The notes: a model not told the origin generated them from the sequence alone. 64,000 nucleotides of DNA from Microglena sp. YARC (GCA_022414725.1 CM039462.1:37028956-37092955), one strand, 5' to 3'. Shown: positions 1 through 12,400, numbered from the stretch's first letter. Numbers and translations: made by a program.

Positions 1-12
1 GGCTGGCCCAGA

Positions 13-870
13 CGGAATCCCAATGAACTACTAACCTGCCTCCCCTGGTCTTGGCACCACACCATACATAAAATGTTTGGGCTTATGTGGATCACCGGCT
101 ACACCCCCATTTGCTGGAAGACGTCCAACACCATCATGCTTTACAAGAAAGGAGACCCCACCCAAGCCAACACACTAACAGACCTATTGGCCCTCAACAA
201 CACGACGGGTAAATTGTGGACTAACATGGTTACAACAGTGATGTCCAAATACTTGGACCAATACCAAGTCCTCAGTGACTCCCAAGAGGGATTCAGACAG
301 AACAGAAGCACCCATAGACAGCTCACCCACCTCCTACATGACATCGAGGATGCGGCCCACTCAAAAAGAGACCTGTTTGCTGCCTACTTTGACTTCTCAT
401 CTGCCTTTAAATATGGTGGACCATGACAAGCTGCTCCAAACTATGTATGACCTTGGAATCCCGGTAGATGTCATTGAAACAGTGAAAGGAATTTACAACG
501 GGGCTACTACCCACATGTACCTCAAACACTCAGGCAAACCAATTCAAATCACAAGAGGCACCATCCAAGGTGACACCCTCTCCCCCCTACTCTTCATCAT
601 CTTCATCGAACCTCTCCTCAGATAGCTACAAGCCGGGGGCAGAGGATACACGCAAGGCATAACCTCAACATCCAATACTGACCAAGATAAACAGGTAGCT
701 AGGATATGCTGATGACACCAGTGTGGTCACTAACACAGCAGACAACCTCAAGGTACAATGCCTTAAAGTGCAACAATTCAGTACTTGGTCTGGGATTCCT
801 CTTAACGGGGGTAAATGCATGATCACTGGCATATTGCATGGCCCACCCAAGGATCAAATCCCACCAACCA
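13..870 (+). pseudogene. LINE reverse transcriptase domain (frameshifted)
   Basis: This is the RNA-dependent DNA polymerase that copies the element at its target site. Visible blocks in order are GFRQNRSTHRQ (about 289-324), the AAYFDFSSAF aspartate motif (about 379-408), a frame change at about 405-415, VDHDKLL (419 on), GTIQGDTLSPLLF (about 556-594) and the catalytic YADDTS (705-722). The two D residues of YADD and the first FDF aspartate are present. The frame is broken near 410, a stop follows at 623, and the sequence resumes in another frame as WLQAGGRGYTQG. The N-terminal endonuclease lies outside the window. Confidence 0.85.
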
Positions 871-2441
871 CAAGGCCCTAACCAAACTTCTCCACAACAC
901 CATCCTCATTAACGACACATGGGCCTACATACCTTCCCCAAATGAACCATAACAAGTATCTAGGGCTGCCGGTTAGCCTCACCCTAAACTGGAGACCCCT
1001 CATGAAACAAGCCTTGGCCCTCATACATAGTAAAGGACACCAAATCCTCACCACTGCCAAACCAAAGGCGCCACCCCTCTCCAATGTCTCAGACTCATCA
1101 CCACGTGTATTAAGCCTGCCATCACCTACCCTATGACCGTAGCACCCTACAGCTACTCGGATATAGGCATCTTAGACAAGGCCTTATGGACCCTGGCTAA
1201 AACATGCTGTGACCTACACCCTCATTCCCAACTGCTAGTGTCTGCCTCCCCCTGGGACAGGCAGGATTGGGTATCCCCTCCCTAATGGTGGACTATGCTC
1301 AAATTACAGCAGCCCACCTCACTAGGTCCCTCAACGACACGGGGAAAACTAGGCAGGCTCACTACAGCCCTCCTCCACAAAGAAGCTACTATGCTCCAGG
1401 GTATGGATCCTCTTACCTTGCCCAGCCATACACTTCAGTACTTTACCTTGGCCAGGCAAATGCACATCCTCAAAAGAGCCTCCATCCAAATCCATATGGA
1501 GGATGAACCCTACTCAACCCCTTTCAAGACTCCCTCCCGGACTTACCCCAACACACCATTCCCCCAACCTTCTCAAAACCCTCATCCCCTTGGGCATTAC
1601 TTCCCTAGCTGACATTGTGAGCCCTGATGGGACCACAATCATCCCATCCAATACCCTCTCCCACACCTATGGCACCAGAGTCTCCACTAGGCATAAAGTT
1701 GCCCTCAACAGACTCAGCCTACACCTGTGCTCTCCACCCCCACCTGGAAGCCTACCTCAACCCTACTCCTGCCACAGCCCCCTGCCCTTGGCATCGAGGA
1801 CCCTCCCCATACACCTACGCATTCCCAACGGCACATTACCAAGTTCTCCACATATACTATCAGCCACCACCTTAACAACTGGGAACACCGCCCCATACTG
1901 CCCCCGACCCTTGACCCCCAGTGCAGCATCTTACCTCAACCACAACACAGCCCCCCACGCATAATATCGAGGAGATCCCTGCTCCAATGCACACATGTGG
2001 TGGGCCAGAGAGTCCTATCTTCACCCCACCAAGTATGCTCAAGCCTGGAGACTGACCCCAAGATTGCTTTGGACTGCCAGAATGCAATTCATCAGAAATG
2101 ACACCCACAAATGTACTGACGCCTACCTACTATAAACACACACCATCCGTAGAACAGCTCCCCCGACGACCTGGTGCATGCTTGTCTCTACCCAGACCTT
2201 CTTGCTCCCCCAACCCCAGCCAAGCTCCTCCACCCTCCTATATGGAAACCAACACAGCCTGACCCACCTCCTGGGCTTCAGAGCCCAAAAGAGGAAGGCT
2301 AACGAACCTCGAGAAACCCCCATCACAGATATTGGAGGGTCCAGAAAGCCCATGCACCAATTCTCTGCCACCATCTTCCCTTGTTAACATATCTGCTGGC
2401 CTCCCCGTGCATTCCACACCTACTCCTCTGCCACCTCCATT
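871..2441 (+). pseudogene. LINE connecting region between RT and RNase H
   Basis: This stretch lies between the RT palm and the RNase H domain and should encode the RT thumb and a linker. It is C/A-rich, and overlapping plus-strand frames switch repeatedly (for example 1,267-1,506, 1,503-1,964 and 1,727-2,101), none with a recognisable motif. I read it as coding sequence of the same element with many indels, not as separate genes. Confidence 0.55.
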
Positions 2442-3404
2442 GTGGTCACTTGGTCCCCTCCATCTCACAGAGGAACAAATTACCCTGCTGGTTGGCCCCA
2501 CCAGATATCAGGAACTCCTCCATGCCTACAACACTTGAAAACTACCCCAAAGCCCCTCCCCCTCCATTCCACCCAGACAAGACTCCACCTCACTAACCTC
2601 CAACAACAAGGACAGTGGGCGAGGGAGGAGAGTTTGATGCCAAATGGTATAGCGAACTCAGGCAAAACCTCATCATTAACACGGCAGACCACCACCCAGA
2701 CTGGGATATCCACCCCCCCCGGCAAATACCACATACAGGCTGGTACACTGAATGACAGGTACCACCACCTCCCTCCCAACTCAACAACGGAGACACCAAC
2801 CTACATCTACTCACCAACAACCCAATGTGGTCGGTCATATACTCTCTCCCAACTCCACCTCCCTCCACCACAGATACCATACCACCAAGGCACACTCTCC
2901 CCACCTCTGGACCCTCCACAGCACAGGAACCTTCGCTGGAGACGTAGCCACCTCCCCGCTATCACAGCACAAAGACACTACCATCTCCAATGTCTCCCCT
3001 GCATACACAAAGCTATGTCCACCCTGGGGATGACAACGGACCTTGACACATCACCCCTCCTAATGAGTCCCCACCTCCCCATGGGCAACACCCCCACCCC
3101 CATTGGCCAACTATTTGGCTTAGGACCCCACTCCGAAATAGATGAAGAACTCACCATCTACTCCGACAGCTTATGTTCCTTGCAGCTTATTAACCTGCAC
3201 ATTTACCATCCCAGCAGGACCCGGGAAAACAAACACCGTGACCTCCTGCAAGACATCGCATCCACATTATCAACAAGACACAACGCTGCTGCTACCACGC
3301 GCCTGCTTAAGGTCCGATCTCACTCAGGAATCATAGGGAATGACGAGGCAGACACGCTCGCGAAAGAAGCGACGACAGGATACAATGTAATTGGGCCAGT
3401 TTAA
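2442..3404 (+). pseudogene. LINE RNase H domain
   Basis: The 320-residue open frame ends with a recognisable RNase H domain: EELTIYSDSLCSLQLI (the acidic strand, D of YSD), LLKVRSHSGIIGNDEADTLA (the histidine loop and last catalytic D, followed by the helix), ending in KEA. RNase H removes the RNA strand from RNA:DNA hybrids during retrotransposition. The N-terminal two thirds of the frame are low-complexity Pro/Thr/His-rich and probably partly out of frame. The Met at 2,442 is only where the open frame happens to begin. Confidence 0.75.
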
Positions 3405-4257
3405 AACAGGGGAACATGCGCACCTCAATATCACTGGCCGTCTGTCAGCCCCCAAATCTATTAATGGGGACCAGCCCCCGGAGCAAGCCACCCTTCCTCT
3501 CCCTCAGGTAGTAATCGTTTCTGGCAATCCACCGACATGAATGGTGGAAAAATACAAATCCACAAGGCTCGGTGGGGACGCTTATGGACTAGGAAATTGG
3601 CGTACAGATACAAACGCCCTATGGTACTAGCACTAGCCCCCCTCTGATGATAACTGCCCTCTTTGTCGCAAAGCACAGGACGGAGCTGGCCATATTCTGC
3701 TGGGTGCAGCACCACCTGTCTTCAAAGGAATGTATATAACAGACATAATAAGGGGTCCAACTCATCCAAAAGGCCAGTAGCCAAAGGAGCTCTGGGGGCT
3801 CTCCCCATGTACATGGATGCAGGCACTTGTGAAGCGCAACCTCCGACATTCCACAAGACCCCCAGCCACCCTCAAACCCCCTGATCTACCCCAAGCACAT
3901 GGGATAAATACAGGCCTGATCTCCTCCTCATTGAGACGAATCCAAACCAAGAAAAGCTACTAGTTGAACTGGGCTACTGCTCAGACACTAACCACCAAAT
4001 AATTCCAGGAAAAGAGCGTTCAGCATAAGGAGCTCCAACGTATCTTCAACAACAAGGATTCCTTGTACACTACATAGTCTCACATAGGTACCACTGGTAC
4101 CATACCAATCCCAACTATTACATTCTCCACCTTAGGGATCAGCTTCGCGAACACGCACGTAGACAAACTCATCTCTAAGCTGCAGAGAATCTACCGCCTC
4201 CTGTACCCAGCATTCTTTGCCACACGTCGCATGAAGGAGTCCTCCCGCTGGAGGTGA
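3405..4257 (+). pseudogene. LINE C-terminal zinc knuckle and tail
   Basis: In broken frames this encodes KARWGRLWTRKLAYRY, then DNCPLCRKAQDGAGHILLG (about 3,648-3,704), the C-x2-C...H knuckle typical of the C-terminus of RNase H-containing LINEs. Further on it encodes LLVELGYCSD (about 3,958) and, near the end, ISFANTHVDKLISKLQRI (about 4,140-4,193) and RRMKESSRWR before a stop at 4,255. The last Cys of the knuckle is not in frame in this copy. Confidence 0.6.
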
Positions 4258-4339
4258 CACTCTATGTCTGCCATGGTGACTTTCCCCAGCTGCGGCGTAC
4301 AGGAGGGTCCCTTAACACCACGCCCCTCCAGGGGGCGTT

Positions 4340-4462
4340 ATCTATCAAGAAATACTTCAAATAGAGGATATCTTGATAGGAGATGGAGTGAAAAATAGGA
4401 AAGAATTCATGTACCTAATCAAATGGAAGGGTTATGATAGCTCTTGGAATTCTTGGCATTGA
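4340..4462 (+). pseudogene. Chromodomain of a Ty3/gypsy-type integrase C-terminus
   Basis: The frame from 4,340 reads IYQEILQIEDILIGDG, then KEFMYLIKWKGYDSSWNSW and a stop. This is the chromodomain core (EILD-x-R...YLVKWKGY...SWEP), including the YLIKWKGY strand and the WNSW aromatic pair. In LTR retroelements of the chromovirus lineage this domain sits at the end of integrase and directs integration to modified chromatin. A one-base shift at about 4,461 continues as ELCLEEQEDVGDMI, so the protein is frameshifted. The upstream integrase core is absent, replaced by the LINE. Confidence 0.8.
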
Positions 4463-4584
4463 GCTCTGTTTAGAAGAACAAGAAGACGTCGGAGACATGA
4501 TTAGAGCTACCAAGAAATGTCATCGCCTAGATGGTGTCGAGGAGCAAGATATTTGGTGTGAGTTTCTGTAAGAGACAGATACAT

Positions 4585-4692
4585 TCACCTATGCTCCTAT
4601 GTGACAAATGCGATAGAGGCTATCATATTGGATGTTTTGACCCTCCTATACTAAACACGGTACTAAAGGAAAATGGCTATGCCCTATTATGA
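4585..4692 (+). pseudogene. PHD finger following the chromodomain
   Basis: The frame reads MLLCDKCDRGYHIGCFDPPI from 4,591. This is the C-x2-C...H-x2-C half of a PHD zinc finger, with the usual DRGYH and DPPI. The expected WLCP end is blurred (a Y-A-L then stop at 4,690). PHD fingers read histone H3 tails. It lies 120 bp after the chromodomain and 130 bp before the LTR, so both readers appear to belong to the end of one retroelement polyprotein. Confidence 0.7.
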
Positions 4693-4824
4693 CCGAGTAA
4701 AGAAATGGCATAAGTAGTCAAAAACAATGAGAAAGAATGGATTATTAGACATGGACGTTTAATTAGTTTTTTTAAACCACCCGAGATAGATTTTTTTGGG
4801 ACAAACATTTCAATCCCGGGCGGA

Positions 4825-5190
4825 TGTAACAAACGTATAGCTTAGCCCAGACGTTGCGAAGCATAACGTTGTTGAGATAACAGACTACGTAAGCTTCGCC
4901 CAGACGTGTGCGAAGCATAACGTTTATCTGACGACAGCCTGGAACCTTCGACTGTCGTATTCATCTGATGTGTTGCTGACATTGTCGCAGACAACCAACT
5001 GTCGCGTTCCGTGTTCTGCAGCGTAAACCGCTAGAACCCTAAGTTCTAGAACCGTTCGTCGGGCCACTATAAATAGCGCGCGCGCTGCGTCTGTAACAAT
5101 AATTATCCAAACAACAATCTGTCTTCGAGTCCAATGAATCGTCAGAGCTAAAGCGACCTACTGGTCAGTGCAAACCTGAGCACCGTTACA
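4825..5190 (+). mobile_element. 3' LTR of the chromodomain retroelement
   Basis: The segment begins TGTAAC and ends GTTACA, a perfect 6-bp terminal inverted repeat of the TG...CA type, and is 366 bp long. A purine-rich stretch containing CCCGGGCGGA precedes it, where a polypurine tract should be. A TATA box, TATAAATA, lies at about 5,069, with a GC-rich start region after it, as expected for a U3/R promoter. Two copies of a CCCAGACGT...CGAAGCATAACGTT motif lie in U3 (about 4,846 and 4,900). The second LTR is not in the window. A search for this 366-bp sequence elsewhere in the genome would confirm the boundaries. Confidence 0.75.
5064..5080 (+). promoter_or_regulatory. TATA box within the LTR
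   Basis: TATAAATA lies about 120 bp before the LTR end and is followed by alternating CGCGCG, a typical arrangement for an LTR promoter. Confidence 0.5.
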
Positions 5191-5420
5191 CAGGCCACGA
5201 GCCGGTGACCGGGCATGGGTGACTACCTGCCAGGACACGAGCGCGAGACTGGCATGGGTGACTACCCTGCCAGGCCACGAGCGCGAGACGGACATGGGTG
5301 ACTACTGCCCGGTCACGAGCCGCGTGCCAGCTAGTGCTACCTGCCAGGCCACGAGCCGCGAGACGGACATGGGTGACTACCTGCCAGGTCACGAGTCGCG
5401 TGCAGCTAGTGCTACTCTTT
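5191..5420 (+). repeat. Tandem repeat, unit about 45-60 bp
   Basis: Four to five imperfect copies share GACATGGGTGACTAC and GCCAGGCCACGAGC, starting immediately after the LTR. The ORFs read across it on either strand are products of the repeat. Confidence 0.75.
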
Positions 5421-6060
5421 TAGTACCTGCAGTGCTAGTACACTGTAGACCTGGACTGGGTCTACCAGCTATCAGCTTGAATAGCGGTGCTCTACCTTGT
5501 TTTATGTCTTGGTGACTCCTTGTGTACTCCTTAGAACCTCTCGGGTCCTGACAGTACTGTGAAGGCTTCCGTAGTGACAGCTTTCCTGTGGGCTTGCGTC
5601 ACCGGTTCTACTGGCACGTGCTATCTTGCCGGTCCCGTTAAGATTTTTGGCTCAGGTTCTATTCAGGTTACAGGCATCCGCCTCTCCCACACGCGCTGGT
5701 GTCCTTTGGCGTCGCCTGTGTTTTCTTGTAACGTTATTCTGTTCGTGTATAGATTGGGCGCGTCTGTTCGCGCTGCTTTCATCTCTGTCCACTCACGGCC
5801 AGTGTATTAAAGCTGATAGGTTATCGGGCTCTCATGGTCCACTGCTTTGCAATGCATCTTATGCGTGCGTCTCTACTTGGCTTCAACGAGCTTTTCATTC
5901 TGGAAGTTCGAAGTCTGACATGACGACAAATTGGCTAGACGATTGCGCGCCATGCGGCTTTGCTGCGGAGAGGAGGATATTCCGCCATCGTGGAAGTAAC
6001 CCCAATCATTCCTCCATCTTCCTTCTTTTTCTCCTCCTGCGTCCTGCCTTGTTTTTTCCT
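5421..6060. other. No recognisable gene
   Basis: This is a mixed-composition stretch. A plus-strand frame of 173 residues starts at 5,626 but runs into the AATC microsatellite, and its sequence matches nothing I recognise. It may be leader or flank of another retroelement, but I see no diagnostic motif. Confidence 0.4.
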
Positions 6061-6875
6061 TCGCTAATCAATAATAATCAATCAATCAATCAATCAATTC
6101 AATCATCAATCAATATCAAATCAATCACTCATCAAATCACTCAATAAATCAATCAATCATCAATCAAATCAACAATCAATCAATTCAATCAATCAATCAA
6201 TACAACAATCAATCAATCAATCAATCATCAAGTCAATCAATCACTCAATTCAAATCAATCAATATAATCAATCAATCAATCAATCAATCAAATAATCAAA
6301 TCAATCAAATCAATCAATCAGAGTCATCATAATAATCAATCAATCATCAATCAGAGTCAATAATCAATCAATTCATCATAAGACAATCAATCAATCATGA
6401 ATCAATCAATCATAATCATAAGTCTAATGTGTCAATCAATCAATCAGTCAGTAATCAATCAATCATATCAATCATCAATCAATACTTCAGATCATCAATC
6501 AATGATCATCAATCAATCAATAAATCATCAATCAATCAATCAATCATGAATCATCAGTATCTAATCAATCAATCATAAATCAATCATGAATAATCAATCA
6601 AGTCAATCAATCAACTAAGTAATCAGTATCAGATCAATCAGATCATCCAATCTAATCATCATCAATCAGTCATATCATGATATTCAGTCGAGAGTCATTG
6701 TCATCAATCAATCAATCACATCTATCAATCATCAGTCAATCAATCAAACATCAATCATATCAATCATCATCAATCAATCAATCAATCAATAATCAATAAT
6801 CAATCATCAATTCAATCAATCAATAATCATCAATCAATCATCAATCAATCAATCAATCATCATCAATCATCATCG

Positions 6876-6906
<31 letters not shown>

Positions 6907-8656
6907 TCAATAATCAATCAATGTCAACTGATCAATTTCATCAATCAGATGAATCAATCATCAATAATCAATCAATCATATCAATATCAATCAATATCAT
7001 CAAATAATCAATCTCAATAATCAATTCAATAATTCAATCAAATCATCATCAATAATCAAAGTCAAATCAACTCAATCATGTAATCATTATCTCATCATTC
7101 ACTCACTCATCAATAATCAATCAATCAATCAGATCGATATCAATCAATACAAGTCAATCAAGTCGCAATTCATCAATCATCAATCAATCAATCTCAATCG
7201 ATCGAGTATCAATCAATCAAATCAATCAATCAATCAATAATAATCAATCAATCAGATCAATACCATCAAAATCAATGCAATAATCAATCAGATCTAAGTC
7301 AATCATCAATCAATCATCACGGTCATCAATCATCATATCAATCATATCAATCATCAAAGTTCAATCAATCATCATGATCAAAGTCAGGATCAATCATAAT
7401 CAATCAATCACATCATCAATCAATAAATCATGCCGATGATCAGATCAATCAATAAATAATCGAATCAATCGATCCAATCAAATCGAGATGTTCAAATCAT
7501 CAATGAATCACAATAATTCAATAAGTATCGAGATCAATCGAACATATCATATTTTCAAAAAATTCAGGATCAGATCAAGTCAGAGTCAACGTCCAGATCA
7601 GACTCAATCAACTCAATGCAAGTCAATCAATGCAGATCAAATACAATCAGAGGTCAATCAATCAATCAAGTCATATCAATCAATGCAATGTCAATCAATC
7701 AATCAATCATCATCAAGTGCAAGTTAGAGGTTCTAAGTCAATAATCAAGATGCAATCAATCAATCATCATAATCAATCATAATCAACAATCAATCATCAA
7801 TCATCAATCAATCATATAATCAATCAATCATATCAATCAATAATCAATCAATCAATCAATCCAAATCAATCAATCAATCATCAATACAATCATCAATCAA
7901 TCAATCATTTCAATCAATAATAATCAATCAATCATCATCAATCAATCATCAATAATCAATCAAATGCAATCAATCATCAATCATTCAATCAATCAATCAA
8001 TCATAACTATCAATCAATCATCATCATCAATCAATAATCAATCATATCATCAATGAATCAATCAATAATCATATCATCAATCAATCAATAATAATCAATC
8101 ATCAATCAATAATCAATCAATCAATCAATCAATAAAATCAATCAATTCAATCAATCAATCAATAATCATCATCAATCAATCAATGCAATCAAATTAATCA
8201 ATCAATCAAATATCATCAATCAAATCATCAATCATAATCAATCAATCAATCAATATCAATCAATCAATCAATCAATCATCAATCAATAATCAATCAATCA
8301 ATAATCAATCAATCATATCAATCATCAATAATCATCAATCAATCAATCATAAATATCCACATCAATCAATCTAATCAATCATCAATCATCATCAATCAAT
8401 ATCATCAAATCATCAATAATCAATCAATCAAATCAATCAATCAATCAATAATCAATCAATCATAATTCAATCAATTCAATCAATCATCATCAATCATCAT
8501 CAATCAATCAATCATCAATCAATCAGTATCATCAATCAATCAATCAATAATCCAATCAATCAATCATCAATCAATCAATCAATTCAATAATCAACTCAAT
8601 CAATCAATCAATCAATCAATAATCAATCAATCATCATCAATCAATAATCAATCAAT

Positions 8657-8691
<35 letters not shown>

Positions 8692-8785
8692 TCAATCATC
8701 AATAATCATAATTCAATCAAATAATCAATCAATAATCAATCATCAATCAATCATAATCATCAATCATCAATCAATTAATCAATCT
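6061..8785. repeat. AATC microsatellite (TCAA/AATC)n, 2.7 kb
   Basis: The tract is almost entirely TCAATCAATCAA with frequent one- or two-base slips and short interruptions (for example about 7,480-7,740, which is more complex). Slips are dense and irregular, as from an uncorrected long-read consensus. It contains no gene. Confidence 0.95.
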
Positions 8786-10500
8786 CTCGCTATCCAATCT
8801 TTTTCGCACTGTCGCTCCTTAATTCTCGCATTCCTTGTACACTTCCCGCAACATTTCGTGCACAAATCTGATTCCCGCTTCACACCATCCAGTGCTTCAC
8901 CTCTCTGCCGCCTACCTCTGCGCTCACTTCTTGCGATCCGCCAAGACCTGCCTGCAGCACGTTGGTGCCGGATTCATCACACTTGCGGAAGCTGCCAAGT
9001 GGTTCCTCCTAATTCGTCATCCCTGGGTAAGTCCTACGCCACCTCTCGGAGTCGCCGAGACCATCTATAACCGCGCATCGCCGAGACTTCTTCTTTCACC
9101 TTTCTCCTGACTCTTACCTCTAACCTCTGCTGACTTCTCTGACTTTTCGCAGGCTTCTTTCTTAGACTTCGTGACACACTCGCGCTCCAGCACGCTGTCA
9201 TCTGAATTTGGCAGGCCTTGTTTTTGGTTGTTGTTCTCGCCATCGTCGTGAGATCAGGCCCACTGTTCATTCCAGCCGCCTCTCACGTCTTCCACCTTCC
9301 ATTCGGTAACACTCTTTTCATTTCTCACTTGTTTATCTCCTCTGTTTTTCCTTCCCCTGACCTCATCCGGCTCCCTGCCTCTCTCCTGCCCCCCCGGGGC
9401 AGCGTAGACTCGTGGGCCACCCCTAATTATACAGCCCTCTCCCATACTTCCCACATGGTAGTCTTCCGCACGTCGCCCCTCCTCATCTCCTCCTCATCTT
9501 ATGCCCTATCCGCTACTCTCCCAGATTATACATGCCTCTCTACACTCCGGCGTAATCCCCCACCCACGTTCTTCCAACCCTCACTCCCTCAACCTTCTAC
9601 TTTTCGCCTCCCGCACTACCCACCCTCTTACCCACCTGCCTTTCTCCCATCTCCTCTCCATCCACTCAATATTAACCGCCACTCGCAACTATCAACATCC
9701 CCCCTCACACCTGCCACTACCTAACCCCCACCCTCCTCTCCCCCTATTGGCTCCATACTTTTTTCCCCTCTCCTCAGTTTCTCTCAAGCATCCAGCTTCC
9801 CAGTTTATTATCCTCCGTCTTGCTTCAATTCTCACATGCCTCTCTCTTCTCACTTCCCCTATGTCCCGTATCTGCTTTATTTTACTCGTATTTTCCTCCA
9901 TTATGTACCTATGCCAACTTCCAACCCGTTGTGTCCGCTTCTTGCTCCCACCCTCAAATGGTTCGCACCCTCGGGTTTTTTTTCTCTATTCCTCTATTTT
10001 TTCTATTTTGTGGGCTTCTCTATTCTCCTCGCTGTTTGTCCCTTATTTTGCTTTATGTCCTCGTATTTTCCGCCCATTCTGTAACACTCTACCTCCAAAC
10101 CTAGAGTAGGCCTCGTGCCTTCCCAGCTCGAAGTGGACTCACTCTTGTTTTCCTTATCCCTTTCTTCGTCCTCTTACGCACTTCTTCCTTCACCTTTATC
10201 CTCTCTTCTCCTCCCTCTCTTCGCCCTCCTTAACGCCCCCCATGCTTCCCCTTCCAACGACTCGCTCCTCACAACCACCCTCTTCCCCCCTCGACCTTTT
10301 CTTCTTCTCCCTTTAACTCTTTTCACCCACTTCGACGCAGCAGCACCGATTCCAACATGCACGTCTCCGTCGAACTATTTAACGCCTTTCCCCCGCACAC
10401 ACAGCCCTTTTGCTTCTCGCCTGCGATTATTTTATCTTCACACATCCACACAAAGGGTAACCCCACAACCTAATACCATTCCCACTCATGTGGTTTCCAA
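8786..10500. other. Pyrimidine-rich tract, no gene recognised
   Basis: The plus strand is strongly C/T-rich with no clear repeat unit. Long plus-strand frames such as 9,501-10,109 and 10,115 up to the gap are Ser/Leu/Pro-rich and reflect composition. On the minus strand the same DNA is G/A-rich. It runs directly into the assembly gap. Confidence 0.5.
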
Positions 10501-11500
10501 NNNNNNNNNNNNNNNNNNNNNNNNNNNNNNNNNNNNNNNNNNNNNNNNNNNNNNNNNNNNNNNNNNNNNNNNNNNNNNNNNNNNNNNNNNNNNNNNNNNN
10601 NNNNNNNNNNNNNNNNNNNNNNNNNNNNNNNNNNNNNNNNNNNNNNNNNNNNNNNNNNNNNNNNNNNNNNNNNNNNNNNNNNNNNNNNNNNNNNNNNNNN
10701 NNNNNNNNNNNNNNNNNNNNNNNNNNNNNNNNNNNNNNNNNNNNNNNNNNNNNNNNNNNNNNNNNNNNNNNNNNNNNNNNNNNNNNNNNNNNNNNNNNNN
10801 NNNNNNNNNNNNNNNNNNNNNNNNNNNNNNNNNNNNNNNNNNNNNNNNNNNNNNNNNNNNNNNNNNNNNNNNNNNNNNNNNNNNNNNNNNNNNNNNNNNN
10901 NNNNNNNNNNNNNNNNNNNNNNNNNNNNNNNNNNNNNNNNNNNNNNNNNNNNNNNNNNNNNNNNNNNNNNNNNNNNNNNNNNNNNNNNNNNNNNNNNNNN
11001 NNNNNNNNNNNNNNNNNNNNNNNNNNNNNNNNNNNNNNNNNNNNNNNNNNNNNNNNNNNNNNNNNNNNNNNNNNNNNNNNNNNNNNNNNNNNNNNNNNNN
11101 NNNNNNNNNNNNNNNNNNNNNNNNNNNNNNNNNNNNNNNNNNNNNNNNNNNNNNNNNNNNNNNNNNNNNNNNNNNNNNNNNNNNNNNNNNNNNNNNNNNN
11201 NNNNNNNNNNNNNNNNNNNNNNNNNNNNNNNNNNNNNNNNNNNNNNNNNNNNNNNNNNNNNNNNNNNNNNNNNNNNNNNNNNNNNNNNNNNNNNNNNNNN
11301 NNNNNNNNNNNNNNNNNNNNNNNNNNNNNNNNNNNNNNNNNNNNNNNNNNNNNNNNNNNNNNNNNNNNNNNNNNNNNNNNNNNNNNNNNNNNNNNNNNNN
11401 NNNNNNNNNNNNNNNNNNNNNNNNNNNNNNNNNNNNNNNNNNNNNNNNNNNNNNNNNNNNNNNNNNNNNNNNNNNNNNNNNNNNNNNNNNNNNNNNNNNN
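10501..11500. other. Assembly gap (exactly 1,000 N)
   Basis: A round-number run of N is a scaffold join of unknown true length. It hides the 3' end of the minus-strand gene that begins near 20.1 kb. Confidence 0.99.
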
Positions 11501-11655
11501 CGAATGTCAGCCACGCCAGCTTCTCTGAAAAGCACAAGGAAAACCTGCTGCCTTCCTCTTTGGTTGGTGTACACGCACCAACATGCACACTGAGGCAAAA
11601 CTTCGCATTCTGGCCTCCTAAAAGATTCGCCAGCATGTTCGGATCACATCAGTCA
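11501..11655 (-). CDS. Exon fragments of the minus-strand gene next to the gap
   Basis: On the minus strand a frame reads LANLLGGQNAKFCLSV and reaches a GTGCGT donor. An acceptor follows (CTTGTGCTTTTCAG, just above 11,525), and a short exon then runs into the gap. The product is unknown. I infer it is the downstream end of the gene starting near 20.1 kb, because the strand and exon/intron style agree. Confidence 0.35.
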
Positions 11656-11826
11656 ACTCCAAGAGTCTTCATCGACGAAGCCACACGGTCCCTTTTTTCA
11701 TCGCCAGTGAGACGGTCGATTGATCACCAAGTCGATCAGTTTGCCAGGCGACCTCGCAAGAGTAAAACGAAATATGTACAAGTCAGTAGAATTATGGGTT
11801 GAAGACAGTTGAAAACAACTGTGATG

Positions 11827-11846
11827 CTTCCGACTGTGATCGGAAG
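11827..11846. repeat. Single palindrome copy, CTTCCGA/TCGGAAG variant
   Basis: This 20-bp palindrome has the same size and central position as the CTCCCGAT...ATCGGGAG family, but both arms carry the matching C-to-T and G-to-A change, so pairing is kept. Confidence 0.7.
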
Positions 11847-11994
11847 GCATTTATGTGTAATGATTTTGAAGTGGTAAAAAGACATGCTTACACTCATCCT
11901 CCCGATACGATCGGAGCGGCAACTTTTAACTTGTAGTCTATCTTTTAAACATCTACGCACCTTACGGATTTCATCACACTGAATGTTTTCGCCT

Positions 11995-12400
11995 TCATGT
12001 TGTAAAAGTTGCGCGCTGACTGTTTTGCCGTTCTAGCTTGGACCCCGACCGGCTCCAATCTGGTGGGTCAGCGTCCATAGAACACTGCTGTAAGCTGCCG
12101 ACATCAGTGTGCGATACATCTGTCCACCATCGTAGAGACGAAAAAGATCGTCGGAAGCTCCTCCCCTTGTTCCACAACTGCAAAATCACCGCTACTTTAC
12201 TGCAATGACAACAAGACCTCCTCTGCAGATTCACATCGAATCCCTGGCCTGCTCCATCTTCCTCCGCCTTTTCTAAGTCCAGAACGAGAAACCAGACTCC
12301 CTGATGTGTTCAACGCATCGAGATGGTACTTGCGAGCGAATGGGGCTGATGCGAAAAGCAGTTTCCACGGCATGCTCGAGGAACTTGGACATATCATCAC
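11995..12400 (-). CDS. Exons of the unidentified minus-strand gene
   Basis: Two blocks are separated by a likely short intron ending CTTGTTGTCATTGCAG (near 12,200 on the minus strand). One frame of the downstream block reads GDFAVVEQGEELPTIFFV, and another reads YDGGQMYRTLMSAAYSSVLW, consistent with real coding sequence interrupted by single-base errors. I do not recognise the family. No frame is open throughout. Confidence 0.35.

Larger units (their letters stand above)
1..4330 (+). mobile_element. LINE-like non-LTR retrotransposon, 5' truncated by window edge, decayed
   Basis: A plus-strand non-LTR element enters the window already inside its reverse transcriptase and runs through reverse transcriptase, a long connecting region, RNase H, a C-terminal zinc knuckle and a terminal tail ending in a stop at about 4,255-4,257, followed by a short 3' UTR. 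The order RT, RNase H, CPLC knuckle is that of RNase H-bearing LINE clades (I or RandI-like). The frame changes several times (near 410, 625, 870 and 2,440), so the copy is either dead or its consensus is error-rich. I saw no poly(A) tail or target-site duplication. The 3' boundary is inferred from the appearance of an unrelated chromodomain reading frame at 4,340. Confidence 0.85.

Noticed and set aside
10115..11636. Long ORFs spanning the N run
   Set aside because: They are open only because N was translated as X.
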